Assembly: GCF_045679555.1 (NCBI RefSeq)
Contig: NC_092091.1
Location: 69,618,389 to 69,682,388 of the forward strand
Source: Salvelinus alpinus
Lineage: Eukaryota > Chordata > Actinopteri > Salmoniformes > Salmonidae
Direction: 5' to 3'
DNA length: 64,000 nt
Shown: positions 1 to 13,400 of the stretch, piece after piece
Numbering within the stretch: the first letter of the stretch is position 1
Layout of the letters: every line of letters begins with the position of its first letter
The notes under the pieces: model-generated
The model's input: the letters and a program-made list of their open reading frames with translations, nothing else
Told to the model about the DNA's origin: nothing
Database searches by the model: none
Program-made: the position numbers and the translations under genes

Positions 1-98
1 GTCTTTCAAATCAAACATAAACATTGTGTATTACGAATTGGGCACGCTTAAATCATCTTTTCACGGGAAAAGTATTTTGAATTACTGCAATTTAACAT

Positions 99-261
99 GC
101 GTTGGGGGAAGGAAGGACTAAATAAACCTAGTTCTGGGAGAGACCAGGCGTTGGGGGAAGGAAGGACTAAATAAACCTAGTTCTGGGAGAGACCAGGCGT
201 TGGGGGAAGGAAGGACTAAATAAACCTAGTTCTGGGAGAGACCAGGCGTTGGTTGCCAGGT
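99..261. repeat. 49-bp minisatellite, three copies plus partial
   Basis: A 49-bp unit beginning GCGTTGGGGGAAGG repeats at 99, 148 and 197 with essentially identical copies, and a fourth partial copy starts at 246. No open frame or splice signal uses it. The near-identity of the copies suggests recent expansion. Confidence 0.93.
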
Positions 262-3200
262 TCTTGAGTTTCATTCTGTTTGCCATCTCTAAATCTCCCC
301 AAGGCTATGCATCTGGGGCGGGGGGGGGGGAGCAGGATGTCACTTTGGTGAACTAACCGCGAGGGAGAGAAGGGAAAATGACGGCATCATCAGAAAAGTG
401 GTTTGCGTGGCGTGGCGAAGCAATCCGGGCTAATGAGGGGCAGGTTGGGAGAGGAGGGAGGGAGTAGAGGGGAGCGCCCGCGCCGTGTGACGGCAGATGT
501 GTCTCAGTGTCACTCCGCATCCTGAGCCGAATGAATCACCCAACAGATGTTTAATGTCAAGGCCGGGCTGTCACGCCAGCCAAACACACACACGGCCAAG
601 CCACAAGCATCCATGCAGCAGTATACACACACGCAGCACAATTTACCACTACGATAGGGAGAGTGGCTCAGCGAGGGGACAGGTTAGGCCTGGGCACTTC
701 ACCTCTATGTGACTTTGACTGGGGACGCCAAAACTAACTCAAACCATATCACACTAGATAAGAGAGTTTCTGGTAAAGGAAAAGAAGAGATACCACAGCT
801 ACCCTTAAAAACAAACATGTATCGGTCTGTCTAAGTCTTGGTTGGACTGTAGAACCATTCAAAGGGCTTATTATTAACAAACATGTCTTGAGCAAAGCAA
901 CAATGTAATCACAAAGAGAAAAGTCCTCTTCATCTTCTGCTTGTACCATGTGTCATCCTCTTCCAAAAACAAGCAGTCAATATTCAAAGATATGAGTCTC
1001 TTTGATAACCTCACACCAACACTCTTTACAATCTTGTGTCTTCTCCTTTCTTGTCTTCTTTTCCATTCTGGGACGTTTCATGTCAGAGGCAGTGTAATGA
1101 TATTTTTGTCAATACCTATGGCCAACAAACTTCTGTAGCCCCCTTCCCCGTGTGATGTAATTTTTATCACCTCGCTCGTTTTCGCTGCTGCGTGGAGTTG
1201 TTGTCTTCAGCATTGCCACTGCCTTACAATCGGAAGAATACACTCTCCTCTGGAAGACGGCTTGAGAATGTGCAGCAGCAAAGGTAAAGCAGGGGGGTTT
1301 AAAAAGAGTTGCTGCGTGTTTGAGAATATTCTTGAGGCCCCTTTTCTCTCTGTTGGAGAAGCCCAGGCAGATAAAAGGAATCACTCGGGTGGATTAAAGT
1401 GCTCAGACTATATCAACATCAAACCACCAGAGTTTTTGCCCTCTCCATTTTTCAACCACAGTCAATAGATCTAAATATTTTACTGTGCCCCGGCCAATTT
1501 ATTATTTGATGTTTTAAAAACTCGCGTGGAATGAAAGAAAATTCATTAAAGCGGAGGGGGCCCCTGAACGAGCCCGTATGCGATCAGCTTTGAAAGTCGA
1601 GTTTAACTGGGATATTGATCATTCTCTTTCTTCTGTGACAAAGGCCACCAGGGAGGCCGCCGGTGTCGGAGGATGAAGGCAGAGCTGCCAATAACCGCCA
1701 GACAACAATGTACACACCGTGTTGTAGGTGAGACTGGGAATAACTGATCCCACCGCTGACGCCAAAAGCTCCATGGAAGCCAATACTCTGGGAGAGGCCC
1801 GGGGAGGATGACTGACCAAACACACAGCAACACATACTTGACTCTTTGTTGTGTGGTCAAATGAAGATCAAGTACATGTACTACCTTGGATGCAATAAAG
1901 GACTCTTGGGGGTTAACGTTTGAAATACACCACGGAGGAAAGAGTTAGGTTTCCTAGGAACTCATTAGGTAGGTTTTGGACACTTCTATAGCATGAATGA
2001 CACTTTGACTGATCGAGTGATTCAATTATATTTTGGAAGTTTTAAAATGCTTTACTTTATATTACGGTATACATTTACGGTTATTTTACAAATATGACTG
2101 TTTCTATCACATTTCTATGAAATTGAGACTTTAATAATTCAAACACAACCTCTTATATTACAAAGCTCTTTTAATCTACTATTATAGTGAATTGACAGTT
2201 AAAAGTTTTCGGAAAACTCTAAACCTAATGACTAGAGATGTGTGGCAGAGGGGGGAAAAGCTACTTTCAGAACACATTCCTCACCAGCCAGGCATCAAAC
2301 TCCAACACAAAGAAAACAATGTCTCTTAAGTGTTTCCCTCTTCAACAATAATGTTGTGTGCGGCTGGTGGGCATGAACCTAGAGCCCTGGGAATTAGTTA
2401 CAACCATCACAACAAAATGCCCAAAGTTTGTTTATTTGTATGACTGCGTCTTCTGACATACTTTTGTAATGACCATGAAATGTAATGATTTCCATTCCAT
2501 ATTCATGAATCAACAACCAACTCACCAGATTTGTTTCTAGTAATATTAGAGAGAAGGCTAATTCAGTCGCTGGACTCCAGACATGTTTGTTTCAACGTCT
2601 CCAGATGTTCTTTGCATTGTCCTTTTTACTCACTGACAAATGCGTGTCTTTTCATATTTTAAATATTAACCCACATAAATAGTGTATAAAAATACACTGT
2701 TTAAACCTGGAATACTGATCTTGTGTTTTGTATTATTTTACTGTTATTTAGCTTTTAAAAACTGGACTAAAATATTGGTGGGGGATTTCATTTTTCAGGC
2801 TCTTGCGATTGTATTGACCGAAATGGCAGCAAAGAGGCAAAATCACTGACTCTCCTTCCAGTCCAATACCCCTGTCCAGATGCCTCTTCGCTCCCTGGCA
2901 CTGCCCTGTTCCCCCTGCCCTGGCCACTGCTCTGAGATATAATTACAACCCATGGCTGTTTCAGCAGCGTGGTGACCGATGCCGTGCATTAGCAGTGTGT
3001 CTCCCGTTGGCTGGGCGGCTGACGGCCCACTTGATGGCTAGATTGGCCTGGCTCCTGTCCACACACCGATCACCTCACCGGGCTCAGACCAACAGAGCGG
3101 GAGCCTCTCTCGCTCTTCCTCCCCTCTCCCCTTTCTCTCTCTACGCCGCCTTCCCAGCTCCCACAAGGTTATCAGGGGGAATTACCATTCAGCGGACTGA

Positions 3201-4340
3201 CGGTTGGTAGGTCGAAAAGGAGGAGGAGGCAGGAGGAACCGCTAGCTGGCCAGAGGTGAGAGACACTTCCATCGATGGATAAACAGGCAGGCAAGCAGAC
3301 CAGGCAGACCTGCTGGGCCACCAATTCCCCCGGCCCAAATCAAACCTCTCACCCAGGGCAGAGTAGTGCTGGCTGGTTTCTTTCAGCTCCTCTCTTACTG
3401 TCAGTTCACCATGGCAGGTCTGGAGAGAACAGAGGGGTTGAATTAAAGAGGGTATGTGTGTGGATCCAGGACACGTAATGTGGTAGTGTGTTGGAGTGTA
3501 GTGCACCCTGGGTCATGTCATACTAGTCTGTTCAGAAGAGACTGACTGAACACCTCTCTGGTTAGCAGCACATTTGTACAGCGCAAGGCAAACTATATGA
3601 AATATGGTGTTGATTCACAAAAGGATGACCTATCATATGAAGTGGCTAGAGGTTTGGAGTGGGTCAGGACAGGATGATGTGGAAGAGAAGGCTACACATG
3701 AACAATGCTGGGGAAAATCAAGTCAAGCCTTCTTCCTGAATCATATGGTTCATGCATGCAATGCTTTGTTCATGACATTTCCTCTGGTTGGAGCAGGTCA
3801 GAGCAAATTCAATGTGCAATCTATTATTCTACTTATTGCTGAGCCATCGTGTCTAACATTTTATAATACAATGTAAGACTCTTATCAAAAAGTTTCATTG
3901 AGTATGTATAACATGTTTGGACTATCTAGCTAGGCTACATGTATCTGGCTGACCAGTCAAACTACAGATGATGACCTCTCCTAGTTAGTTAAAATAATAT
4001 TTTGTCAAGCTAGCGTGGATAGCTAGCTAATTGACTGAGCAAGTACAATAGAGGTAGTAGGTATTGGCTAGCTAGCTAGCTTCAAGGTGTTGCCACATGC
4101 TACTTTGTAACATGTTTAAATAACGGCGGCTAAAAACAACAACCAACCAACAATATATGGTTCACTGTTACCTTAACTCCACCAGAGGAGGCTGGAATTC
4201 GACATTACTTGCCAGGGAGCTGTTTCTGGTAACTGCTGCACTGTGCATCACCATCACCATCATTAGCAGTGCCACTGTCAGTCACTGGCAGCTAGGTGGA
4301 GCTAATCAAGACCAATTAGCCGCAAAGGAGAGAAAAAAAT
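262..4340. other. Gene-free stretch with candidate regulatory blocks
   Basis: I see no credible coding exon here; the open frames are short, overlap on both strands and lack splice context. Around 1,490-1,800 and 2,920-3,030 the sequence is single-copy and balanced in composition, with TAAT/ATTA cores and no microsatellite, as in vertebrate conserved non-coding elements. Around 3,990-4,080 there is a run of GCTAGC/AGCTAG palindromes. Conservation cannot be tested from this window. Confidence 0.5.
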
Positions 4341-4489
4341 ATCTGGGATCCTTGGTACGTCCTTACCCCATTGAAGTTTACATTTAAAATGGTTAAGGTT
4401 AGCTTTAAAATTAGGGTTAGGTAAGGGTTATGGTTAGGATTAGGGTAGGGGTTAGGGTTTAGGGTAGGGACGTCCCAAGGATCCCGGAT
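4341..4489. mobile_element. Short inverted-repeat element with telomere-like core
   Basis: About 22 bp at 4341-4362 (starting ATCTGGGATCCTTGG) is nearly the exact reverse complement of 4468-4489 (ending CCAAGGATCCCGGAT). Between them is a degenerate TTAGGG/GGTTAG-rich core of about 105 bp. The layout is that of a miniature inverted-repeat element that carries interstitial telomere-like repeats, not of a chromosome end. No coding capacity. Confidence 0.75.
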
Positions 4490-7480
4490 AGCACTCACCG
4501 AAGTACTGTAGACCTATCTAGAAAATATATAAATTCTATACATTGCTGTGTATTTCAGTGTATGCCTCTCAATATGAAATGGTTAAATGTATTCATATAT
4601 TTTTAGTTCACACTTGAACTTTCTTTAACTGACATTTATATAATTGATAATGTAATATAATTATATAATGTGAGTTTTCAATGCCAGTTCTTTCAATGAG
4701 GGACAGTAACTGTATCCTTGCTCTCAATATTGTCCTTTTTGCAGGAGCCGTCCTTCCGCCTGCATTCACCTCTCCTTTGAAAAGACACAGCAGGAGGTGA
4801 GTCGTGTTCTGTTATTCTTTTATTGACTGACATGGCTGATGAGAGAGCCCGTCCAGGTCTCTGGCAGGAAATGGGGAGAGTGAGCTGAGCCGCTGAGGTG
4901 GTGCCTGGCCAGGAGTGAGGTGGGACGACACCACACCGCCACGGCACCACGTCCGTCCTTCATAGATATTCCATACGCGGCTTTACCCCCGGTTGCCCTG
5001 TCAAGGTCTCCGCCCCACGCTCCCCTCCGAGGGGGCTGAGACAGGGTCATAGATGACACAGAGCGGTTCGCTTGCCAGACGTGACGGCACAGCTGGTGGC
5101 TTAATGACAGAGGGGCCCTCCCCGGCACACACCTGCCCATCCCAGGCAGGGCAGGCAACCTCGTGAGCTGCCGTGCCACGTTGGACGGGCAGATGTTGGG
5201 TCAGAGAGAAGGAGACAGAGACAGACGCACTACAGGGACCCCTCTCCGGTTCTCTCCTCCCGCCTGTAATTGAAAATCATGTAAGAGGTCAATTGTGTTC
5301 AGCGAGCGCTCAGCTGTCCCTCTCTGGTCGTATCCTTCCAGAGAAAACATGACAAGAATAACGCTCTCCATCAAGCTCAATGCATGACAGCTTTTGCCTC
5401 AATTACTGCCCATTAAATATGGACGACCATATACCATAATGGCCATGTAATGAGAATATCTGTAAATATTCGGCGCGGCATAAATCTGCATAGTCAAGTA
5501 GGTGCAGCCCATCTGTTGGGGGCCATGGTTACGGGGTCCCAAAGAAAGCCCTAATCATTGGGTACATTACTGAGACATTGTTATGACATTGGGTCTCCGG
5601 GTGGAGGATGACTGCATGCGAGGGGGCCTGGAAATGATAACAGTCTCAGGTGATTATAAAATGGAGGCCAATGCCAGACCAAAACAACAGTAACCCTGTC
5701 CAAGCTAGTACAGTGTAGTGTGGACCAGGCCAGCCATCACCTAACTGTCCTGAATGCCTTAGTCAGTCAGAGTGACCTTTGGGTCCGGGTCTCTCTCTGA
5801 TGAGGAGTGGCAGGGTTCTGGGTTCTAACCCCCCCCCCCCCCCCCAAGGGCCTTTCTGTGTTCATGGTTCTTTTAAACAGAACCAGCAGTGGACCTGTCA
5901 GAGACTATCAGCTTCTCCACATGTCAGGAGAGACAGTCTGGAGATGTCTGGAACTTCATTGGGTGCGGGAGGATCCAAACAGACTATCAGGAATCATTCA
6001 GGAATACCAAGTTCGGTGATTTGAGGTAAAAATTTGATTCGAGGCCACTTTGCGGTCTGTTCGAAATTTGGACGTGCACTTTGAAAAATATTGGAATTCT
6101 GACAGTATGTTTCAATAGGTTCTTTCTTTATTTCGCTCGGGTTGAAAGGTAAGGTTTCTTGGGAGTTGGATTCGCTGCAAAAAGGTTCAATATTTCCGAA
6201 TACGAGTCTCCGAAAAATATGGTTTCAGGACAACACAGTCGAAACTATGTAAATGAAAGACATACCCCATCGACGGTGACATTTCATTCTGGTTTTATTT
6301 CAATAATTCATGAGGTTTGAAAAGACATTAGGCCAAACGAGGAACACATGAGGCTAGCGCTCAAACATGTGGTTCGGGAGAGGGGGAATTTTTAGGACTT
6401 AACAAAAACAAGTGCTGTGACGCGAGCGCAGAGCGCAAACAGGAAGGAAACAACACACTCCATAAACTCTCCCCAAATGAGTATGTTATCAATAACACTT
6501 GTGTCTGAGGGAGAGACTAAATGTAGCCGCGTTTCACAACGTGTGTTTTAGGTTTGACTGCCGTAGCCTTTGCCAATAACAATGTTACCCGCAATCACTA
6601 TCCAAACCGCACTGCCTTGGCACCGTCGTCTGTCACAAATTATGTTTTGGTTCTGACCGAATGCTACAGCTTCCTGTCTCGTTCTGTTTTCTCTTACCGT
6701 CTTTGTTATGAGCCTCAGCCAAAGACAGGCTTTTTCACTTTAGCAGGGAAGGAAATGCACATGGAAACAGTTGGCGCAGTGACAAATGTGAAATATAGGT
6801 CTACATATCTTTTTATGTTGACTAAAAAGGGCATGTGAATCAAGTCCTTACCATATCTGATGACGTGCGTGCTGGTGTATGATGGCCCATTGACCCGAAC
6901 ACCACTTAAACAATTGTATCAATTTACATCACTAACGTATTTACCACTGGGCACAGACGTTAGTTCACTGTCTAGTTTTGATTTACATTTGGTTGAGTTG
7001 TCAACTAACCGTGAAATCAACAAGAAATGTCACAAGGTCATTGGCTTTAGGTTAAACGTTTTTTTTTTTTATGACTAAATGCCCTTAGATTGATTACTTT
7101 TTGCAAATCAAATCAGTTTTCCACGTCGATTCAACATCATCACATAGATTTTTCGGGGTTGAAATTACATGGAAACAACGTTGATACAAACAGTTTTTGC
7201 CCAGTGGGTTACCACCTTCTGAAACACAAAAAGTAAGTACAGTTTTAGGTTTGTCATATCTAAAAATCCCTTCTTCTTTAGCCATTTTTTCACTCTCTTT
7301 GTGACTGTGTCTGTGTGTGAGAGAAAGGCAGTGTGTGTGTGTGTACCCACTGGTGAGTGTGTGTGTGTTTCAAATGCGAGACAGCTCCTGGGCTTGCTGA
7401 ACTTTTGCTTGTTATCAGGAGCTGGGAGAGAGATGGAGAGAATTGATCTTTTGTCTGCTGGAGGTGCACTCCCCTGGGCC
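4490..7480. other. Gene-free stretch with a strong candidate regulatory block at 5,260-5,690
   Basis: No gene is supported. The part at 5,260-5,690 is single-copy and free of simple repeats, with several AT-rich cores (CATTAAATATGG, GGCCATGTAATGAG, GCATAAATCTGC) of the kind found in developmental enhancers. At 4,742-4,797 a short stretch has a good acceptor (TTTTTGCAG) and donor (GAG/GTGAGT), so a small non-coding or unassigned exon is possible but unproven. A poly-C run lies at 5,829-5,846. From 6,000 to 7,480 I recognise nothing. Confidence 0.45.
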
Positions 7481-7481
7481 G

Positions 7482-7645
7482 GACTAGCTCTCTCTTCCTT
7501 CCTCTCTCTCTCCCTCCCTCTCTGTTGTTCTCTCCATCCCTCCCTCTCCCTCTTTTTCTCTCACTCCCTCTTCCTTTCTCTCATTTTCTATCCCTCTCTC
7601 TCTGTCTCTCTCTCTTTCTCTCTCTCGCTCTCCAACCCTCCATCT
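7482..7645. repeat. Pyrimidine-rich (TC)n low-complexity tract
   Basis: About 160 bp of imperfect CTCT/CCCT repeats on the + strand. Long open frames crossing it on both strands are a by-product of low complexity. Long mirror-symmetric polypyrimidine tracts of this kind can form triplex DNA, but nothing here shows that it does. Confidence 0.85.
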
Positions 7646-8420
7646 CTCTGTCTCTGCATGGCGGCTACCTCTCCTCCAGCTGACACTTGTCCTGCCGTTG
7701 CTGAGAGGAGAGATGTGCGCTGAGCGCCTGACACCAGGATTGATCTGATCTCGCTGTCTCCCCATAAGCTCTATCTCATCCCTCGCTCCCAGAGACTCCG
7801 GAGGAGAGCAGTGATGGAGGAGAGAGAGGAAAGAGGAGAGCAGAGATGGGGGAGAGAGGAGAGGCTATTGTCAACCCTTATCCTAGCATGTCAAATTAGA
7901 AATGTACTGTGGGCACGGAGTGAGGATTCCAGAACACACGGAAGTTAATGACAGGAGAGGGGTTGCAACACAAAGCTCACGAGACTGGGTTGCAAGAGAT
8001 GTGAGTGACATTCAGACAATCCAAGTGGATGATTATTATGAAATCCTAAACATCACTTTATACAAGTGGCTTGGCACCTCTGTCTTAATCGTTCCCTGAA
8101 TCCATCTAAAAAGTATATTTCACTTCTCCCAACAAGTACTGTGAGTGAACCTCTGACCTCTTTTATTGAAGTGAACTAAGAATGGTATGTCAAATGTTAT
8201 TTTATTGAGGTGAACTGAGAATGTAAAAACCAATGAGTCCTATGTTTCTGTAAAGGATATGCCTACCCACAGTGAATAACAAATCCCAGACATTTTCTTG
8301 CCTGGGCAAGGATACCAGCTATGCATTTTTTCTGACGGGAGAAAAACTCCAAGCTACAGTGTGCTGGCCAGATGTTGGTGGGAGTGAGAATGTTTTACCG
8401 AAGCCCACTAAATGTTTGAG

Positions 8421-8424
8421 CACA

Positions 8425-8476
<52 letters not shown>

Positions 8477-8488
8477 CAGAGAGAGAAA
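8421..8488. repeat. (ACGC)n then (AC)n microsatellite
   Basis: Roughly a dozen CACG/CGCA tetramers pass into a CA run and then a short GA run. It lies in otherwise unremarkable sequence; no gene is seen on either side between 7,650 and 9,660. A small palindrome, GTTGCTATAGT to ACTATAGCAAC, lies downstream at 8,921-8,951. Confidence 0.9.
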
Positions 8489-9686
8489 AATCAAGACGTC
8501 ACTCCAGGCCAGAAAACAGAGCACAAGTAAACTGTATTCATCTGATAAAACTTTATTTTTTATGGATTTGTACTGGAATCAACATAATATTTTCTGATGG
8601 AACAGAAAACACCAAGGAGAAGGGTGGAACCCCCTCTAAACACCAGATAATGTTGGAGGGTTACAGAGTTGGAGTGAACGTTAGGGCAGCCTCCTATCCG
8701 CTCTTATTATTGTTGTGGTGTTTCTTCCTACTTTTTGGTGTGAGTTTCTTGTCTTTGATTCAAACACTCTCACGTATTTTTACATATGATTAATGACATG
8801 GAACATACTTGTCAGGGTAGATTAGAAGAAAAGTACACTAAGCCAACTCTGACATGTACTGTAGCCCTCTCTCCCCCAACATACCTTGTTTAGAGTTTAT
8901 TGTGTGCCAAGGGTATATTAGTTGCTATAGTAACTAATATACTATAGCAACTCCAAAATAATTATTGAAAAAAGTGAAAACCTAATTCTGGCCCTCGTCC
9001 AATTCTGAGTGAATAATGTAGGCTAGTTAATCAGAAAATGTGTTTCTTAAAACCAAGAGTTCATAAAAAAATGCTCCTTTATAAAAAAAATCTAGGGGGA
9101 GGAATAGACATTTTTGCTCACACTTGTGTATTGACGTATCATCAGAGCGCAGGGTGTAAGACTTTGTCACATATGAGGTTCTACATTTAGTTCCTCACAC
9201 AGTAGCTGGATTATATTTGCAAACCTTGACCAAAATAGCTGAAAATAGTGTGATAAAATGTCCTTTCAAATGAACATAATGGGACAAACGAACATAATGA
9301 TGCAAAAGTGCGAAAATATCTTATGGAGTATTGCACTAATACAGTACAAACTAGTATAACCACATACTCAGGGGGTAGTTTGTTGAAGGTACTTGGGCAC
9401 ATATTAAAGTGACAGCTATATCTGACTGCCAGCAGGGTGCCGTTGACAGGGCTGTAAGCCATCCAAAGTGCATAATTAGCAGGATCATGTCGTATTGCCA
9501 GACTTAGGGAGATACGGTGGTAACGTCTCAGTGCAGTTTACCCGCTTCAAAAGGTGATCCATCTGCTGCTGCTGCTGACAACACTCACCTTGCCATGCAG
9601 GGGAATAAGCTGTCTGTTAGCTTACCTCAGGCAGGAGCGAAGTTGTGTGCTTGAGAATACAATGTGGTTTTACATGTACATTTTAG

Positions 9687-9785
9687 TCAATTAGCAGATG
9701 CTCTTATCCAGAGCGAGTTACAATACAGTTAGTGCATTCATTTTAAGATAGCTAGGTGGGACAACCACATACTCACAGGCATAGT
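9687..9785 (-). mobile_element. 3'-tail fragment of a tRNA-derived SINE
   Basis: The string AGCAGATGCTCTTATCCAGAGC matches, with small changes, the tails of the fuller tRNA-headed elements at 34,120-34,275 and 53,405-53,563 in this window. Only the tail is present; the tRNA-like head with A and B boxes is missing, so this is a truncated copy on the - strand. Confidence 0.7.
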
Positions 9786-9939
9786 AAGAACACTGTTCCT
9801 CAATAAAGCAGCAGAGTCAGAGTTAGAAGGGGGGGTTTAAGTGCAAGTGTTGGTTCAGGAAAGTTTGTGTTTTTTTCTTGTTTTCTTATATATATATTTA
9901 TTTTGGGGAGGTCGAGGTGAGGAGGGGGATTATTTAAGA

Positions 9940-10420
9940 TACTCTTTGAAGATGTAAAATATGCTAGTTTACTTGATCAGGTTTGGGTAGGTTACTTTCT
10001 AGATGTAATCTGTTACAGTTATTGTAATCGGTAATTTACTTTTGGATTACCTAAACTCAGTAACATAATCTGATTACTTTCAGTTACTTTCAGATTACTT
10101 TCCCCTTAAGAGGCATTAGAAGAAGACAAAAATAATCCATCAAATGCATTTGGAGTGTCGTCATAGTGGTCTCTGATTTGTGGTCAGATTCGCTCAGGGG
10201 GAACAAACTTAAACTTGTGCTTTTTTTCAATGCTGAATTGAATGTAATTGAGAACTTCCTTTCTGAATTCAAAAGAAAACCAATAAGTAATCATGAAATT
10301 TTTCGAAAGTATCTGTAATGGGATTAAAATATTTTAACTGGTAACGTAATTTATTAGTTACATTTGTTTCTAATCAGATTACATGTAATCAGTTCATCCC
10401 CAACCCCGAGTACAGTGAAA
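9940..10420. repeat. Dispersed repeat with repeated TAATCTGATTAC motifs
   Basis: The stretch contains several forms of GTAATC/GATTAC in both orientations, for instance TAATCTGATTAC near 10,066 and TAATCAGATTACATGTAATC near 10,370, giving an overall inverted-repeat character. Similar stretches are common in teleost genomes, but I cannot assign a family from the sequence alone. No coding potential. Confidence 0.5.
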
Positions 10421-13400
10421 TAGTGTACTTCTGGACGTAAGAGGGTCATTTAGTAGATGCTTTCAACATAGTTAACCCATGTTCAGTATGTTCAGTCTAG
10501 GTGGCCCAAGAAGTAACCAGCTCTCTCCTACAGAAGCCTTAGTGGAGTCGACTGATGATCTTTACCATTATTAGTGTGTGTTATTGGCATTGGGAGGAGA
10601 GGGTGATGTAATCTATTGTATTGTATCTATGTTAATCACCTCTTTTTGATCCCAAACAACTAGCGAAATATAACCACCAACAAGAAAATGATATATAAAT
10701 ATATAGGCCTAGCCTATTATATATAGAATAAAGATATTCTATTTTTTGAACAAAAAGGAAAAAGAAGCAACTGAGCAAGAGATGAATCAAAACAAATGTC
10801 TGTAACTCCTGAAAGAGAAAGGTAACAGAGATATGTTGTTAAAAACAAAGGAAGGAAGAGAGAGGGGGTGGGTTGGGAGATGTGTTGGCTGCTATATACC
10901 AGACAGGTAGCAACTGCTAACATGATCACTTGCGGGGAAGGCGAGATGCCCCGTTACCCCCCGCAAGGGTCCAGGGGAGAGAGAGGAGCAGAGCAGGGAT
11001 GGATGAATCAAGTTTAATAACAAAGAGCTCTAATTGTCCCCCTCCAACCTCTCTCCACTCCCTCCTCCACCCCCATCCCCACCACCATTGAACTCTAATT
11101 ACGGGCCAAGCTCTCCACACTGTCACGCGATATTAAGTTGTTGAAGAGCGGGGAGCCGAGATCATCGATAAACACTTTCCTTTTGCGGAGGGAGGGGGGA
11201 GACGGAAGAGAGAGAATGAAGAAGAAGAAGAAGAAGAGCCGGCCCCTCCCTCATTCCTCACCATACCCCTGCCGTAACAGTGGGAACCAGCAGCACCTAA
11301 AGCCCTCCTGCGTCCATGAGAACGCCGGTGGGACTGCCCGGGAATGATTGCCGAGCAATAATCCGGAGCGTGAGCTCCCGGGCCCCGTCGAGGCCTCCCA
11401 GGGGCCCACCAAGCGTTGGTGCGTCTGAGAGGGAAAGGTGAACACGGTCACTCTAATTACAGGCCACTCACACACACATTCTTTCAAAGACACACGCACA
11501 CACACACACACATTCACACATACCACCGGCATAAGTAAAGACAGGCCAATTAGGCCGAGTGGGAGATAAGGGGAAGTTTTATTTGTATACTAATTAAGAC
11601 CCTGATGAAATTCAAAAGGGGGGGGGGGGGGTGAGGTGGAGGAGAGGAGCGAGCAGCCGGGTAATTGTGTCTCGGAGAAAAGGTTGCTTTAGGTGCTGTT
11701 ATCTGAGAAGCACAGCCTTGAGATAGTTGCCCCTAATCCCGTGCTAGAGCCCCGGTGTTGCACTGCAAGGTCTCTCATAATTTGATCCAGGCCCTTATGA
11801 AATTGCTAGAGCTTTGACAGCGGGATCATCGACTGTGTTTATTGTCTATTTGGTCCTTGTTAGTGAGTGTGGGAGAGAGGAGACAAAAAGGAAAGTGTGA
11901 GATCACACGGAAGGTTTATTTTTACCTGGCGGTGTGAATGAAGGAGCGGGAATCTCAAGACAATGGATGTGAACTTGTGGTTGTCCCCTATTAGTGAAAT
12001 GAACCCTAAAGCTGATTCATTGAAGAGACGCTGTGTTATTAATCATAATTAGTAGCGTGCCAGTACATGTGTAATCACCTCAAAGGTGTGACCATTAAAG
12101 CACTGAGTGGTCATTGGTCTCCTATTCACAAAGCTCTGTAATGAATACAGACAATAGATCATGCTTAGGCTATAGTGGGAGTCAGCACTACCAATACACT
12201 GAGGGCCAGATTAAACCTAGTCCTGAACTAAAAAGCATGTTCAATAGAGAATCTATGTTGAAACAGCTATTTAGTCCATCACTACGCGTAATATCTTTGT
12301 CCGTGAAAACCAGCCCTATGGCTAGGCCTAGAATTCTCTGTTATTTGTGTTTAAAACACAAGGAGATTAAATTCTCCTGGTCTGGTAGACGTGGCTGTGT
12401 GTTTCTAGCTCCAACTCCAGCTAAGCAACAGCGAAGATGATCAAGGAGTTTGGGCATAGGCCTATCTCTTGAATCTCAACTCGGAGTCATTGTGTTCAAA
12501 GAGAGTTGAAAAGGAGTGAGTGAGTGTGGAAATAGTTGAAGCAGCTAGCCCTCGTAGGTTGATCATCAGTGGGGTAATTCCCCCCATGGTAGCAAGTACC
12601 TCCTCGGATCAGAAAGTGAAGCACATAGATCCAAAGTGAAAAGTACTCGTTATCATTAGGCTACCCGCTATTTACTCCAACGCTCCTCCATCTTAAAAGG
12701 GAGTTTTTTCCCCCTGCTAAAGATCAACCTGGTTGGCTCTAAAGCCTCATCAAGAACCGTTTCATCCCTTATTAGAGATTAGGCTCACAGAGACCCCCTG
12801 CGACGCGTTGTCACAGTAAACCGTGTTACCCGGGAATCAAAGCAGGTGCCCCACCGAGCATAGAGAGAGAGGGGGAGAGAGCGAGAGAGAGGGGGGGAGG
12901 GGGAGAACGTCAGTAAAGCTCCGTTTTATCGGCCGAGTAAAGAAGATCGCATGTGGCAGGATCTTAAAAAAGTCAAATAATCTGGACGATTTGACAACTC
13001 TCGGCGGTGGAGGGGAGCTTGTTGCGTCATTGGGGAGACCGATTCTCGACCGATTTGGAAAACCCTCGGCTTCAAATTGAATTAGCCTGCGAGACGGAAA
13101 TATTAATGACGTAGTAATGCGTCGCTAGCAAAGTCAAAAGTTAGTATGAGCGGAGAAAGTGTGTGATGTTGAAGTGATAAAGAGAATTCGAAATGGACCC
13201 TCATCAGTGAAGAGAAGACATAGCTTCACACTCTTGAATCTGAGGGCAACTTTTTACAGTTGCATCATGGCAAGTCCAAAATGGCATTATTTTACTGGGG
13301 AATTGACTAAAACTACTTAATTTGTATCCCTGCAGTGGAAACAAATGTTAAGACAAATACCCTTTTACATTTTGAGATGGCAAATGTATCATTGGTTTAT

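Noticed and set aside
4380-4470. True telomere or chromosome end
   Set aside because: The TTAGGG-like repeats are short, degenerate and enclosed by an inverted repeat in internal sequence.
7301-7765. 140- and 93-residue frames over the TC-rich tract
   Set aside because: Ser/Leu-rich and Arg/Glu-rich translations of low-complexity DNA on opposite strands.
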